DNA of 64,000 bases from Chelonoidis abingdonii (Eukaryota > Chordata > Testudines > Testudinidae). The position numbers and the translations under genes were made by a program. Positions 1-11,450 of this stretch are shown piece by piece. Every line of letters begins with the position of its first letter. The first letter of the stretch is position 1. Location: positions 55,746,114-55,810,113 of the forward strand of contig NC_133771.1 in NCBI RefSeq assembly GCF_003597395.2. Reading direction: 5' to 3'. The notes under the pieces are model-generated. The model was not told the origin of the DNA. It was given only the letters and a program-made list of their open reading frames with translations, and did no database searches.

Positions 1-60
1 CTATTCTTGTATTCTATGCTCCCTGTGTTTCTTGGCAAGGATAGCAGGACGCCGTGAATA

Positions 61-800
61 TGAGAGGACATAAAAACATAAGAATGGCCATTCTAATTCA
101 GACCAATAGTCCATCTATCTGAGTATCCTGTCTTCTGACAGTGGCCAATGCCAGATGCTTCAGAGGGAGTGGACAGAACAGGACAATTTATCAAATTATC
201 CACGCCTGTCATCCAGTCTTAGCTTCTAGCAGTTAAAGTTTTAGAGACCCTCCTCCCACCAACATAGGGTTGTATCCCTGACCATCTTGGCTAATAGCCA
301 TTTGTAGAGCTATCATCCATGAACATATCTAATTCTTTTCTGAACCCAGTTATAGTTTTGGCCTTCACAACATCTCCTGGCAACAAGTTCCACAAGCTGA
401 CTCTGTCTGTGTGAAGAAATACTTCGTTATGATTGTTTTAAACCTGCTGCCTATTAATTTCATTGGGTGACTTTCATTCATATGTGATGAGAAGGGGTAA
501 AATACAGTTTTGTATTCACTTTCCTCATATCAGTTATTATTTTATAGACTTCTACCATATTATCCTTCAGTTATCTCTTTACAAGTTGAACAGTACCAAT
601 CTTCTTAATCTCTTATCATATAGAAGTTGTTCCATACCCTTAATCATTTTTGTTGTTCTTCTCTGTATATTTTCCTATTCTAATATATATTTTTTGAATT
701 GAGGCAAACAGAACTGTATGCAGGATTCAAGGTGTGGGCATACCATGGATTGAAAGAGTTATATTATGATATGACCATTATAATATCTCCTGGGCTGGCA
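61..800 (-). mobile_element. CR1 LINE 3' end (ORF2 C-terminus plus 3' UTR), degenerate
   Basis: Read on the minus strand, this is the last part of a CR1 non-LTR retrotransposon. The reverse-transcriptase C-terminal stretch lies at about 500-760. It is followed by text that encodes the usual 'NSLPGDVVKA' style region and then by the short CR1 3' UTR, whose end is near base 61-75. Stop codons and indels break every frame, so it is a dead, 5'-truncated copy. CR1 copies normally lack target-site duplications, and none is seen here. The plus-strand ORFs across this interval are antisense shadows of the LINE. The family call rests on recognising the conserved CR1 tail; the exact subfamily is not determined. 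Confidence 0.85.
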
Positions 801-3800
801 CTTTTGTGTCTCAAGTTGCCTTTCAACCAAAAACAAAGTATCTCTGTTAAAAGGCTCCTTCTACATAAAAGAGAAACCATTTGAAAATGTCCATTACTTC
901 TGACGCCTAGTGTAAATCACATAAGGGTTAAAGACCTGTGGATAGAGACTTCCCAGCAATTTGTATCCCAAGCTATATACATGCCTCTGCCATGCTTCCG
1001 AACAGTCTGGAGTCTTCCCAACCCCATGCATTTTAGCATACTTTTGCAACTGCCATGCTGCCACTAGCTTTCTGCAGGTGCCTGCCCTGCTTTTTGTCAT
1101 CTGTCTGTGTGTCAGCCCCTCTTGTGGGGTCAGAACAATTGCATTAATTGAAATAGCATTAATTCAGTATTTTTCAGCCTAAGTAACCTCCACAATGTTT
1201 AGGGGACATCATATGGAGCGCAGCTCGGTGGTATGCTCCACTCCAGAACTTCTACAAATCTATATGAATTCCACTAGATACAGAGTATGTCCTGCCACAA
1301 CCATTCTACTTTGGGTGCTACTACTCATGCAGCAAGTTCCTAATTTTTTTTTCCCTTTGCAATGAGTAAGAAAATGGAGCATATGATCCAGAAAAAATAG
1401 CTCATATATCTGCTATTTAACTTCCCAGCTGGGCTTGAAATATTCTGATACTGCACCTCACACTATTTACACATTTCCATGTCTGGTCCTGGCTGGAATT
1501 AAGAAGTGCTCAGTCATGTGAAAATGAAAACCAACGTACAATCTGAAGGCTAGCTGAACATCTCTGAATTTGAAAAGTGGCTCATTTTGGGACTGACTTG
1601 AGTTTAGCTAATGATTTGTTCTTACTTTTTTCCAAACCAGTTTGCCTGAACCAAGTTTTGATCCATATATCACATAGCCCGAAAACATGAAACTGTTATC
1701 ACCTCACACGATTGCACATGGGCTGATGAAAAGAAGTATATTTTTAAATGAAGAAGTGTGTTATAAATTGTTTACTACTGCTCCTTTAAATACCTCTGGA
1801 AGGTGGAAATTTTCCATAGAATTGGTACACAACAGGCACCACTCATATGCACTCTTTCATATAACCCCAAAGCAGCAGCATGCTTTAAGCCTGTTTTAGT
1901 GTCTCCATGGGCATTAACTTCTGATCAGTCAGTACCAATGTTGGCCAGTTGTGAACCAAACACACACATACATTTGGCTATTCTTAATCCTCCATAGCCT
2001 ATTAGCAACCATCCTGGGCACAGCAGTGTTAGGGAGTCAGTTATGATTATCTGGTTCTTTGTCCCTGTCCCAGTGCAAGTTAGTGTAGCCTAGGAGCTGT
2101 GTCAGTTTGTGCCAGTTAGGTATGCTCTCTTAGGGAATAAACACCAGCTGGGAATAGCAAGAGCACAGCATGCTCTTGCCACTTCTCGTCCCACCCACAC
2201 CCTCCCAGTATGCCCTTCCCTGCCTTTGACATGCCACATGTGCTGTGGCTTCAGGGAGAGTGCCAGAGGACCCTGTTTCACAAGCTTTTTGCCTGATGGA
2301 AAGTCTTGCACAGAGGACTTACAGGTTGTTTCAATTCCCTTTGTTTCATTCAGGGACCTGGGTCAGGCAATGCACTCTATAATGTCTGATCAGTGTTTTG
2401 ATGTACTGACGAATGTCTCCTTTCAAAAGCCGTGACTCTCAATTCTCATTTTTTTTATTTCCAAAGTTTCAGCTATTATCCACCTTGAAAGTTGCAGAGC
2501 TAGCTGCAGGCTGGACACAAAACGTTCTAACTGGAATTCTGTATAAGTACAGTAGCCTTTGCATGATTTACAAAATCACATTTATAAGAATAGTATTGCA
2601 AATTAATAAAAAAGCCACTAACTGCTATCTGTAGAAATCTCATTGTATATATTCATTTGAATAGTTTGTTTAAATAACATATTAAAAATTTGAATGTGAA
2701 GTAGCATATTATTCATTAGTTTAAGTTGCTATAAAGTTAATTAAATGATTACAATATTCCATACACTTTTAGTGAATAAAATGTATATACACAGTGACAA
2801 TTCTGATCATATGAAGAGATTCTTTTTGAAAGCCTGGTTATACCTTTAATGAAGTGCTGAAGCATTATTTATCTATTTTATTTATACAGGATGTGATTTA
2901 TCTGTTTCCTGGAAACTGTTCTATGATGAGTCAATAATTCAGTGGAGATCTTAGGGATATCATCAGAATGTCAAGAATTGAAATTATAAAGATGTCTGAC
3001 ACACCTAAATAAGGTCTCTTTAGTATTGATGATGGCAGCTGGAATAGAGCTGTCGGATCCAAATTTATGAAAGCACTTCAGAGGGCAGTGGAACTACACT
3101 TTAAATATATAATAAACTCTCCTCACAGATGAAAAACAAGCTGATGCTGCTGCACTGACAAAGCAAAAAGGTTGCTGCTTTTGTCATATTAGAGCTGGCT
3201 GCTGTAACTGGAATGGCACCACCAACACTGTAGGTATGTCTGTGAAAATGGAAGTAGATATGAGAATACTCACAAATAAACACAAAGAAAAGAAAAGAAA
3301 AGAAAAGCTCATTTCAGATTAATAAGCTCTTCCAGGGTTAAAGAGGAAGCATAGTGTATATGATATACTGCATGAGGGCAGCTCTGATAAAACAGAAAGG
3401 CTACATTTAGCCTACAGCTACATGTTTGAGCTTAAAAGGTGAGCACTGCATCCTCCTCCTGAGACAGATAGAATGTTACAGCCTGTACTATCTTTTATTG
3501 AAACAGGCTTACCACCAAACTCAGTTAATAACTCTGGTAATGGACACCAAGAAAGAGTCAAATAAATAGGTTAAATTTCTCTATTAATACATTTTATTTT
3601 ATATTTTAGAACTAAGTCACTACTATTTGCTGACCATTCCCTTGTGCACAGTGCATCACATGCAACGGAAAAAAAGAGTATAAATATCGAACGTATATAT
3701 AACTGCACTTTGGGAAGTTGATACTCTATCAACTGAGTTAGCAAACCTGCTGATATTTAATTTGTATGAAATGACAAAGGAATTGCTCCTTTTTTTCTGT

Positions 3801-3957
3801 TGTACAAGTTTGTAGTGTCTATGACATGGTACAACAGCCAGTATCTGAGATTTTTGTTTCCTCAATTTATGTTAAATTTAAGTTTAGCATGTCAGCCAGT
3901 GTGGTAGTATCCATCTGCCTATTCAAGTTTTATCTTGATGCTCACCAGCATAGTATC
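801..3957. other. No assignable gene; unique-looking AT-rich DNA
   Basis: I see no exon-like ORF, splice-bounded conserved peptide or RNA gene. ORFs here are under 110 codons and resemble no family I know. The only clear structure is an (AAAAG)n tract at 3284-3307. Confidence 0.5.
3284..3307 (+). repeat. (AAAAG)n microsatellite
   Basis: About five tandem copies of a five-base A-rich unit, seen directly. It is a short, uninterrupted simple repeat with no associated gene. Confidence 0.9.
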
Positions 3958-4110
3958 TGGGAACATCTACATTTGATCTAGGAGGTGTGATTGACAGCTT
4001 GCCTAGAGGTGCTGGAGCTAGTGTCTAAAAATAGCACTGTGTCTGCAGCCCCACAGATGGCCCCTCAGGCCAGCTGCCCTGCTATAATACCACCTGATAC
4101 ATATGTGCAC
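3958..4110. mobile_element. Possible ancient MITE fragment
   Basis: The text around 'ctagtgtctaaaaatagc' followed by a GC-richer 'gcagccccacagatggcc' stretch resembles an old amniote MITE that I recognise only loosely. No terminal repeats or target duplication can be read, so the family and limits are uncertain. Confidence 0.3.
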
Positions 4111-4989
4111 AGGCATATTTCTATGTCGTAGTATGGGGATAAAGCTTGGTGAGGAGTGGGTTTTTCATTTAACTTTGAATAGTGAATTCAGTTTTGCTTA
4201 AATATGACCTTGCTCATTGGTGATTTTGCAGAAACAGAGAAAACCAGAAAAAGAAGAGGTCTATACATCAACCTGCCTAAGCAAATACTATAGAAAGTAT
4301 TCTCATACCAGCACTAAAATTGAGTTTACCAGCAATGAAGAATTACCTGCATTTGCAGCATGGTAAAAGTTTGTATATATTTTGAGCCTTCTTGAAGGAA
4401 ACAGCAATATGACAGGCCTCCAAAAGATCTATCATGGAGTAGAAACTAGTTAGATAGAAAGTAAGACAGAAAACAAAGGGGTATGAATAAGTAGGAAATT
4501 TTCAACAAGAAGAGAGGTTAATGATGGGATGCCCCAAGGATTTATTTATTAGTTATTTATTTAGATTTAACTACAGCACAAAATAACACCACTATGAGAT
4601 CAATGCTCAACATGACATTAATTCAAAAATAATTACTGAGACAAAACAGCAATAAATCTAATCTCCTATCACCAAATAATAATGTCCACTCAGAAAAACC
4701 TGCCTCTCACATTACCACCAAGAAAAAGCAAACAGATATTTATCAATGATCTGCAGTGGGGTTACAAGTAGTGGAAACATTTGCCTATGACAAAATTAGT
4801 TTGTTTTGTCAGGACTAGAGAGGACTGTGAGAACCTCAGAATTCCAGCACAGTAACGCAAATAGCTAGTACAATAACAGATGAAGTTCAGTGTAGACAAG
4901 TGCTAGGTAAGGCACAATAGAGTGATTTAAACTGTTGATAGACATCTAATGGTTTCTAAATTGGCTAGAATTCTGATCCTGCAAACTGC
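4111..4989. other. No assignable feature
   Basis: AT-rich sequence with no ORF of interest and no repeat that I recognise. Confidence 0.5.
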
Positions 4990-5120
4990 TCCAAAACAGA
5001 CACTGGATTGGGTCTCAGCCTAAGTTCCATTCCCATATCTTCCACCCGGCATGCAAGGTAACCACATTACCTTGCATTCTTCAGTTTCTCCTTCTGTAAA
5101 ATGGTGATATCACCTGATAC
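4990..5120 (+). mobile_element. MIR-like SINE fragment, eroded
   Basis: The end of this piece reads 'ttcagtttctccttctgt' then 'aaaatggtgatatcac'. This follows the pattern of the MIR tail (cctcagtttcc, tctgtaaaatgggg). The tRNA-related head is not recognisable. The call depends on this one motif. Confidence 0.4.
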
Positions 5121-5802
5121 TCAATGTTAGACCAGGATGGACAGCCAGCCACAGAAGCAATTCTTAAAAACACATAGATATTTATTACTCCAGTTGCATT
5201 CAACCCCATTTTTCCACATATTTTAGTGAATAGTATGTCCAAAGCCTTTTTCCTTCGGAGGAGTCCATAGTCTCTTCAAACAGGCAAACCTTAGCCTATG
5301 TGTCCAAAGACTCTCAAGTCCAGTGCTTTCTTTCTCTGGTACTACCTCTCCTCACACCCATATCTGGTGCTGTTTCTCCTCACACAAAGTGAGGTGGATG
5401 AGGCTGTATTTTAAAGGTTCCAGATCCTTGCACTCACAGCATGGTGTGTTAAAATGATACTAATTGCTCCTCTCTCTCTCTGTCAGCAAAGCAATGTGCA
5501 GAGACAGGCCAACTTTCTAAAGCCTGTTTCCTGGGAAGGCTAACTTCTCACAGAGCTTGGGTTTTCCCTTTTTTCCCTCCTTTTTTCACCAGTGACAGTT
5601 TACTCTGTCCCAGGTGATAATGATTTTTGCCTCCTTTGAAAACTATTTTGAGATCTGAAAATGAAGACGGGCTAGGTACATCAGAGCCAAGTAATAGTGT
5701 CTCTTCTCACCATCTCCTTGTGCACTTGTACAGGAGCAGCCACAATCTAGCCTTATGTGTCATTGTTTTACTTAGCTACTACTCATCTTTACAGAATAGA
5801 AG
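5121..5802. other. Unassigned sequence before LTR-A copy 1
   Basis: Moderately C/T-rich text that could be an old repeat. I find neither terminal repeats nor a target duplication and do not recognise it. Confidence 0.4.
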
Positions 5803-6742
5803 TGTCATAAACAGATAGCTAAGGGTTAATGTCTCATTTACCTGTAAAGTGTTAACAAACAGTGACCTGCAACACCTGACCAGAGGACCAATCAGGAAAC
5901 AAGATACTTTCAAATCTCGGTGGAGGGAAGCCTTTGTTGTGGGTTTTGGGGTTTGTTTTGTTCTCTCTGAGTCCTGGAAGGGACTAGACGTGCAACCACG
6001 CTTCTTGCCAATCTCCCTGCTACAGTCTCTTATATATTCAGAATAGTGAGTATTAAGCAGAAAGGCGGTTATAGTCTTTTAAATTGTTTTTCTTTATTTG
6101 CAGATGTGTAGTTTGCTGGAAGTGTGTTAAATTGTATTTTGCTGGGGGGAGGCTTTTTTCTGCTGGAGGAGGCTTTTCTTCTCTGGTGTCTATAAGCTGA
6201 AAGACCCTGTAATATTACATCTTGTATTTACAGAGATTTCTTATTTTTTCTTTCTTTTATTAAAAACTTCCTTTTAAAGACCTATTTGATTTTTTCCCCA
6301 GTTGAGGCTGAAGGGAATTGAGTCTGTACTTACCAGGGAAGTGGTGGAGAGACAGGGAGAAAGAAAGGAGGGGGAAGGGGGAATCCCTTTGTTTAGATTC
6401 ACAGAGCTTGAATCTGTATTGCCTCTGGGTGAGGTGGAAAGCCTCTGTTTTAAGATTCAAGAAGTTTGAATCCCAGTATCTTCCAGGGTAACCCAAGGAG
6501 GGAAAGCCTAGGAGATGCACTAGTGAGGGAAAAAGTTTACTTTCCTTGTATTAAGATCCAGGGGGTCTGGGTCTTGGGGGTCCCCAGGGAAGGTTTTGGG
6601 GAGACCAGAGTTTATCAGGCACTCAGAGTCCTGACTGGTGGCAGCGTAACAGATCTAAGCTGGTAATTAAGCTTAGAGGTATGCATGCTAGTACCTCATT
6701 TTTGGACTCTAAGGTTCAGATTGAGGAAAGAATACTATGACA
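5803..6742 (+). mobile_element. Solo LTR, family A, copy 1 (940 bp), target duplication agaag
   Basis: The element starts TGTCATAAAC and ends CTATGACA. It is flanked on both sides by the perfect 5-bp duplication agaag (5798-5802 and 6743-6747). TG...CA ends plus a 5-bp duplication indicate an LTR retrotransposon LTR, with the internal region lost by LTR-LTR recombination. There is a TATA-like 'tctataag' near 6190 and an ATTAAA-type signal near 6257. Three short hairpins lie in the 3' half (6395-6415, 6454-6472, 6553-6575). Four other copies in this window share the layout. No gag, pol or env sequence accompanies it. The superfamily (Ty3/Gypsy or an endogenous retrovirus class) cannot be decided from the LTR alone. 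Confidence 0.9.
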
Positions 6743-7295
6743 AGAAGATATATTTTAGATTATTTCTATTAGAAAGCACAGGTTCAAAGGAAAATATAAA
6801 CTACCACTCACAGTAATACAAGCTCTACACATACTGGTTTATCCAGAGGTACACTGAATCCACTTGATGTAATAAAACTGAGAATGAGACAGGATTTAGA
6901 TTTGACAGTTATAGGAACAATGTCTATTGCCCTGATCCTTCATACTGCTCAGTGTGAATGGACTTCACATTGGCTCCAGGGTCTACCCACAGCCAGTAAT
7001 TTGCAAGATCAGGGTTTGGATTCCTGACAGGAAGAACTTTTCTAGAATGACATTCTCAATAGTGCTGTTGTAGAGAGACTGACACAACCACAACATTTTG
7101 TTGCTGACTACGGGATTCATATAACTGTGAAAAGCAGAACATCTACAGGCATCCAACCATTCCCCAAAGTGGATTGCAATTAAACTTCTTAAGGTCCTAT
7201 ATTTATGTGGTTCTAAGGATACCTTGGATAGCTCACCTCAGCTTTACAAAAACTGAATAGGCAGCTGCCAGGAGTGGTTTTGTACCATACACAAA
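6743..7295. other. No assignable feature
   Basis: Unique-looking spacer between LTR-A copy 1 and a hAT-type element. No ORF or motif is supported. Confidence 0.5.
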
Positions 7296-7661
7296 CAGGA
7301 CCGGCGCTAGGGTTTCTCGCATCCTAGGCGCATGGCCATTTTGCTGCCCCCCGCGCTGATCCCGCGGCTCCAGTGGAGCTGCCGTAATCATTCCTGCAGA
7401 GGGTTCATTGGTCCGTGGCTCCGGTGGAGCTGCCACAGTCATGCCTGTGGGCGGTCCACCGGAGCCGCACGAGCAGCCGACCGTCTGCAGGCATGCCTGC
7501 GGCAGGTCAACCGGAGCTGTGGACCAATGGACCCTCTGCAGGAATGACTGCTGCAGCTCCACCAGAGCCGCCTGCTGCCCCCCCGGCAAAATGCCGCCCC
7601 CCGAATAATCCTAGTGCCCTAGGAGATTGCCTAGGCTGCCTAAAAGGTAGTGCCGGTCCTG
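7296..7661. mobile_element. Non-autonomous hAT-type DNA transposon, 366 bp, target duplication tacacaaa
   Basis: The ends are terminal inverted repeats: CAGGACCGGCGCTA on the left and the complement of CAGGACCGGCACTA on the right (one mismatch in 14). A perfect 8-bp target duplication, tacacaaa, flanks it (7288-7295 and 7662-7669). An 8-bp duplication with CAGG-type ends is the hallmark of the hAT superfamily. The body is GC-rich and carries no transposase. It contains a long imperfect inverted repeat (about 7373-7437 against 7499-7562). Overlapping ORFs on both strands here reflect GC content and internal repeats, not genes. Confidence 0.93.
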
Positions 7662-7669
7662 TACACAAA

Positions 7670-8344
7670 GGACCTCTGATTTATCCCTATTAAAGCCACA
7701 TTTCAAAATGTTTAACAGTCACATATCTGATGTGTCAGGGTTATTCATTATAATAGTCTGTCATCAGCATCTAATGTGATCTTAACAACTTCCTTAGTTT
7801 AATTTCCATGTTTCAATACTCATGGGCTCTATTATAAAGTCCAATTGCAAAGGTGGCCAGGGGTTGCCCTGTTAAACCCTTAAAGAGTAAATAACTGGGA
7901 AATGAGTTAGCTAAAGGTAATTATGAACCCTTAAGTTAACTCTATTCTATAATTTTCATCATGTTAGAAACAAGGAATTGGATTAAAAAAAAATACGTAT
8001 CGGTGAGGCCAGGCAGAAAAAGTTGCACTTGTGTGGCCTCTGCTATGTGCTATCAGAGAACTTCATTCTCCAGAGCTGTTAACTGGCACATTTCAGGAGC
8101 ACTACACCCAGTTAATATTTTTTATAGAGAAACATATATTAACAGAATATTTTCCACAAAGAGTTGTTCATTGCCATCATTTAACACCAGCTGAGGATCT
8201 GGCACCTAATTTTAAGGAGCTCTTTCATGATTGAAGAAAAATCAAAAGTCTAGTATTTTTCATTAAAATAATACCATGAAAAATTATAATAACATAATTC
8301 AAGTTCAAATGTTATCCTAGGAAAGGAAGAATGGTCAGGTGCTT
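7670..8344. other. No assignable feature
   Basis: AT-rich spacer. The two short overlapping ORFs at 7961-8234 have no recognisable similarity. Confidence 0.5.
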
Positions 8345-8555
8345 ATCACACTAGTCTGGGTTTGGAGAGCCCTTGTTCAAATTCCTGCTTTGCCATAGGT
8401 TTTGTGTGTGCCCTTGAATAAATTACTTAGCCTCTGGGTGCCTGAGTTCCCCATGTATAAAATGGGAATAATATCATATCCCTATAACACAAGGGAATAA
8501 ATACATTACAGTTTGTAAGGTATTCAGATATGATGAATAATGGGGGCCAGATGAG
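8345..8555 (+). mobile_element. MIR-type SINE, plus strand
   Basis: The order of motifs fits a MIR element: 'gttcaaattcctgctttgcc', 'gcccttgaataaattactta', a 'gcctgagttcc' motif, then 'ataaaatgggaataat' and an eroded 3' part. Base divergence is high, as expected for this ancient SINE. No target duplication remains. Confidence 0.7.
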
Positions 8556-8901
8556 TCCTTTCCACCGATAAAAAAATTAATTGTATTTTATAATAATAAT
8601 GAACCTCAGTTCTTCTTAAAAAATGAGGACAGTCACCTCATAGTACAGCATTTTGCAATCCAAACTAAGATTCTTGTAACATTCTGTAAAGATGGGAAAA
8701 TCTAAGTGGGTTAAAACAGAATTCATCTAAATTTTGGCGTGAAATGTAAAATGAAACTGATTTTTTTTTTAAAGAATCAGAGATTATTCTTGCTTAAGAT
8801 TATTTTTAATGTGTGTTTGCTTTGTTTGGGGGTTTTCTTTGTAGTGTACAGAGTGTGGTTTAGAGATTACAGCAGGCAACTCTGAGTCCAAGTGCTTGGG
8901 G

Positions 8902-8967
8902 TGAAATTCTGGTTCCACTGAAGTCAATGATAAAACTCCCATTGACTTCAGTGGGACCAGAATTTCA
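8902..8967. repeat. 28-bp near-perfect inverted repeat with 10-nt loop
   Basis: Left arm 8902-8929 and right arm 8940-8967 are complementary at 27 of 28 positions. The only mismatch lies inside the 'ggttcc'/'gggacc' segment. The inner part carries the 'cattgacttca' core that recurs elsewhere in the window. It looks like an ancient amniote palindromic repeat. No gene is associated. Confidence 0.9.
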
Positions 8968-9891
8968 TATGTGTTTTGTTCCCCTCAGCTTTGTCATTGA
9001 TTTACTGTAAAGTCTCTTGCAAATCAGTTCTGTGTACCTCAATTTTGCATATCTATGAAATGGATATATGCTAATCTAGCCAATTTCTTAACATTTTAAA
9101 AAGTATTTTGAGTAATTGGAAAACAATTGCTGAGTAGCATAAATGTAGAGATACCACAGAAAAGCCAGCTGTCGCCAACAGAAGTGCCAGAGAATCCACA
9201 GATATTTCCCTGAGCATAGAAGCACAAACATAAGGAAATACCTGGGGTATCTCAGATACCGTTGTCTGGTTACTATTAGTAAATGCTGACTCTTTAAGGA
9301 TGGACACCATATTGATATTCTTTCATTCTTTACATTTCTTAATGCCTGTCAGGAGAGGAGTCATAAAGGCAAAAATAACACTAGAAAGGCTGTTATTGTA
9401 GCACTAAAAGTCACTAGAATGACATTTTTTCTTCCACCCTTTATAGAAAACTGTAAATAAAAAAAGAGAATTGTTTAGATAGATAAATGGAACTGGGAGC
9501 TCAAGTTCCTTTTTAAGTACCTTTAGAGACACTTAAACTGTTTTACAACAGTTTTGATTTAATTGAATGATTTACACAACATGATAACAAGCAGAGATGT
9601 GCCAGGTATGCTATATTTATATTGGCCACCAGTTGGATTTTTGTTTTGTGAAACCAAAAATAGGGATGGATGCACTGGTTCCTGATTAATAGACAATAGA
9701 CAAAAGGTACCTGAACCACCAACTTTCCAATTTTGCTCCCTCTCTACATCTGTGGCAAATAATGTACATTTCGAGGGTTGCACACTTCATAGCATCTGTA
9801 GTCCAAGCATATTGCTCACATCAGGGGCTTCCTGCACCTCTATATCACCTCCCCCCCCCCACATATATACACAAGTGCTCGATGTGCCTCC
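8968..9891. other. No assignable feature
   Basis: AT-rich spacer with a C10-12 run near 9851. No supported ORF. Confidence 0.5.
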
Positions 9892-9896
9892 CTCCT

Positions 9897-10791
9897 TGTC
9901 ATAAATAGATAGGTAAGGTAAGGGTTAATTTTCTTTTACTGGAAAGGGGTTACATAGGGAACCAAACACCTGACCAGAGGACCAATCAGGAAACAGGATT
10001 TTCAAAAGGAAGGGTGGGAACCTCTGCAGGTTTTTGGCTTTTTTCTGGGTCTTTTTGTTTTCCTCGGCTGTGAGAAAACAAGCTTTTCTTCTAACTCCCT
10101 CTTCTTTCAAATCTTCTCCTAAACATCTGTGAGTACAAAAAGGAAACAAAGTAATTCGGCTGTGATGAGCTTTGTGTTGTATTTACAGGTGTGTTGATTT
10201 GCTGGACTGGTTTAAACGGGGCTATCTTTTAAATCAGACTGTTTATTCATATTTTCTTATAAGCAAGAGCCTGTATTGAGTTTCTTAATGCAAGATTATT
10301 GTTTTGTATTTTCTTTCTTTTTATATAAAGTTCTTTTTTAAAACCTGGCTGAGGTTTTTGGGGTTTCTCTGGTGAGGCTACAGGAAGGGGGGTTGGAAAA
10401 TCTCTTTATATTAGCTTTACTAGATTTGAATGCATCGCCTCAGGGGGAGGGTGATTTCCCTCTTTGTTTTGCCTTCAAGGAGTTAAGTACTGCATCGCCC
10501 AGGCTCATCCAGGGAAAAGGGAGGGGGAAGCGGGGGAGCAGATAACGAGGAGACAAGGGGGAAGAGCTTGTTTTCCCGTTGAGATAGGGAGACCCAAGGG
10601 ATTTGGGTTCTTGGGGTCCCCCCAGGGAAGGGTTGGGGAGACCACAGAGAGGGAAAGGGAGTCAGGCCCTGTAAATTTCTGGCTGGTGGCAGCGAGAATA
10701 GACCAAGCGGGGTATAAGCTTGGGGAAGGTTCACAGTAAACACTCAGATTTTGTACGCTAAAGTCCAGATCTGGGACAGACGTTTAGTACA
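9897..10791 (+). mobile_element. Solo LTR, family A, copy 2 (895 bp), target duplication ctcct
   Basis: Begins TGTCATAAAT and ends TTTAGTACA. The perfect 5-bp duplication ctcct sits at 9892-9896 and 10792-10796. It shares with the other copies the 5' 'acacctgaccagaggacc' and 'aatcagg' block, a TATA-like 'tatataaag' near 10324, and the 3' 'ggtggcagcgagaa' to 'aagcttgg' block. The opposing ORFs at 10464-10743 lie entirely in the LTR and are not genes. Confidence 0.92.
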
Positions 10792-10814
10792 CTCCTATGT
10801 TTCTCTGTTTCAAT

Positions 10815-11450
10815 GGCTCCCTACAAGTCCCCATCTCCTTCCTCATGCCAAGAACTCTGTCTCCTCCATGCCCCACTCTACCACATTCCAGGAACTCTAT
10901 GTGTGCCCTCATTCTCCCCTTCTCAAATACCAGGGGTCTATCTTTGTCTCCCCTCATGCCAAGGTCTCTTTGTTCCCACCCATTTCCCCACTTCCACCCT
11001 ATGGCAAAGTCTCTGCTTCCCCCTCTCCATCTCCATACTTCCCCTTGGGTGCCCTCTTTTCCCTCCCCAACTCTACTTCTCCCAAATCTGGGTCCATCCG
11101 CCCATGCCCATCCAACCAGTTCCCCCACTCTAGGTCCCTGATTCCCTCATCACCAACACTTCCCTTACCCCCATTCTGTTATGGGTCTCTAATTTGTCCC
11201 CCATTCACCCACTTCCCCCCTCTAGATATCTGCTTTCCTGCAATGCCAAGACCACTTCCCACCCCACGCAGGCACTGCTCTCTGAGTCTCTCCTTCCACA
11301 CCTACCATCTGCCCCTATTTTTCTCTGGGTTCCTCCTTCCCTAACAACACTACTCATCCCCAGTCCTCTCCGATTCTGCTTCCCTCCTTCTCCGAATCTC
11401 CATTTCCCTCAGCCACTGCTTTCCTCCCTACAAACCCGTCCTGAAAGGAT
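10815..11450. repeat. C/T-rich degenerate minisatellite
   Basis: About 640 bp of strongly strand-biased C+T-rich DNA. It is built from loosely repeated units around 'ctcatgccaagaactctg', 'tctcccctcatgccaagg' and 'ccctatggcaaagtctctg', at spacings of roughly 50-65 bp. Because purines are scarce on this strand, stop codons are rare. That explains the overlapping ORFs of up to 197 codons in several frames on both strands. The tract begins right after LTR-A copy 2. Confidence 0.75.

Noticed and set aside
5803..6742. Intact endogenous retrovirus or Ty3-type element
   Set aside because: Target duplications bracket a single LTR; no internal genes or second LTR exist at any of the family-A sites.
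7233..7693. Four GC-rich ORFs on both strands
   Set aside because: They fall within a boundary-defined hAT-type MITE and its internal hairpin.
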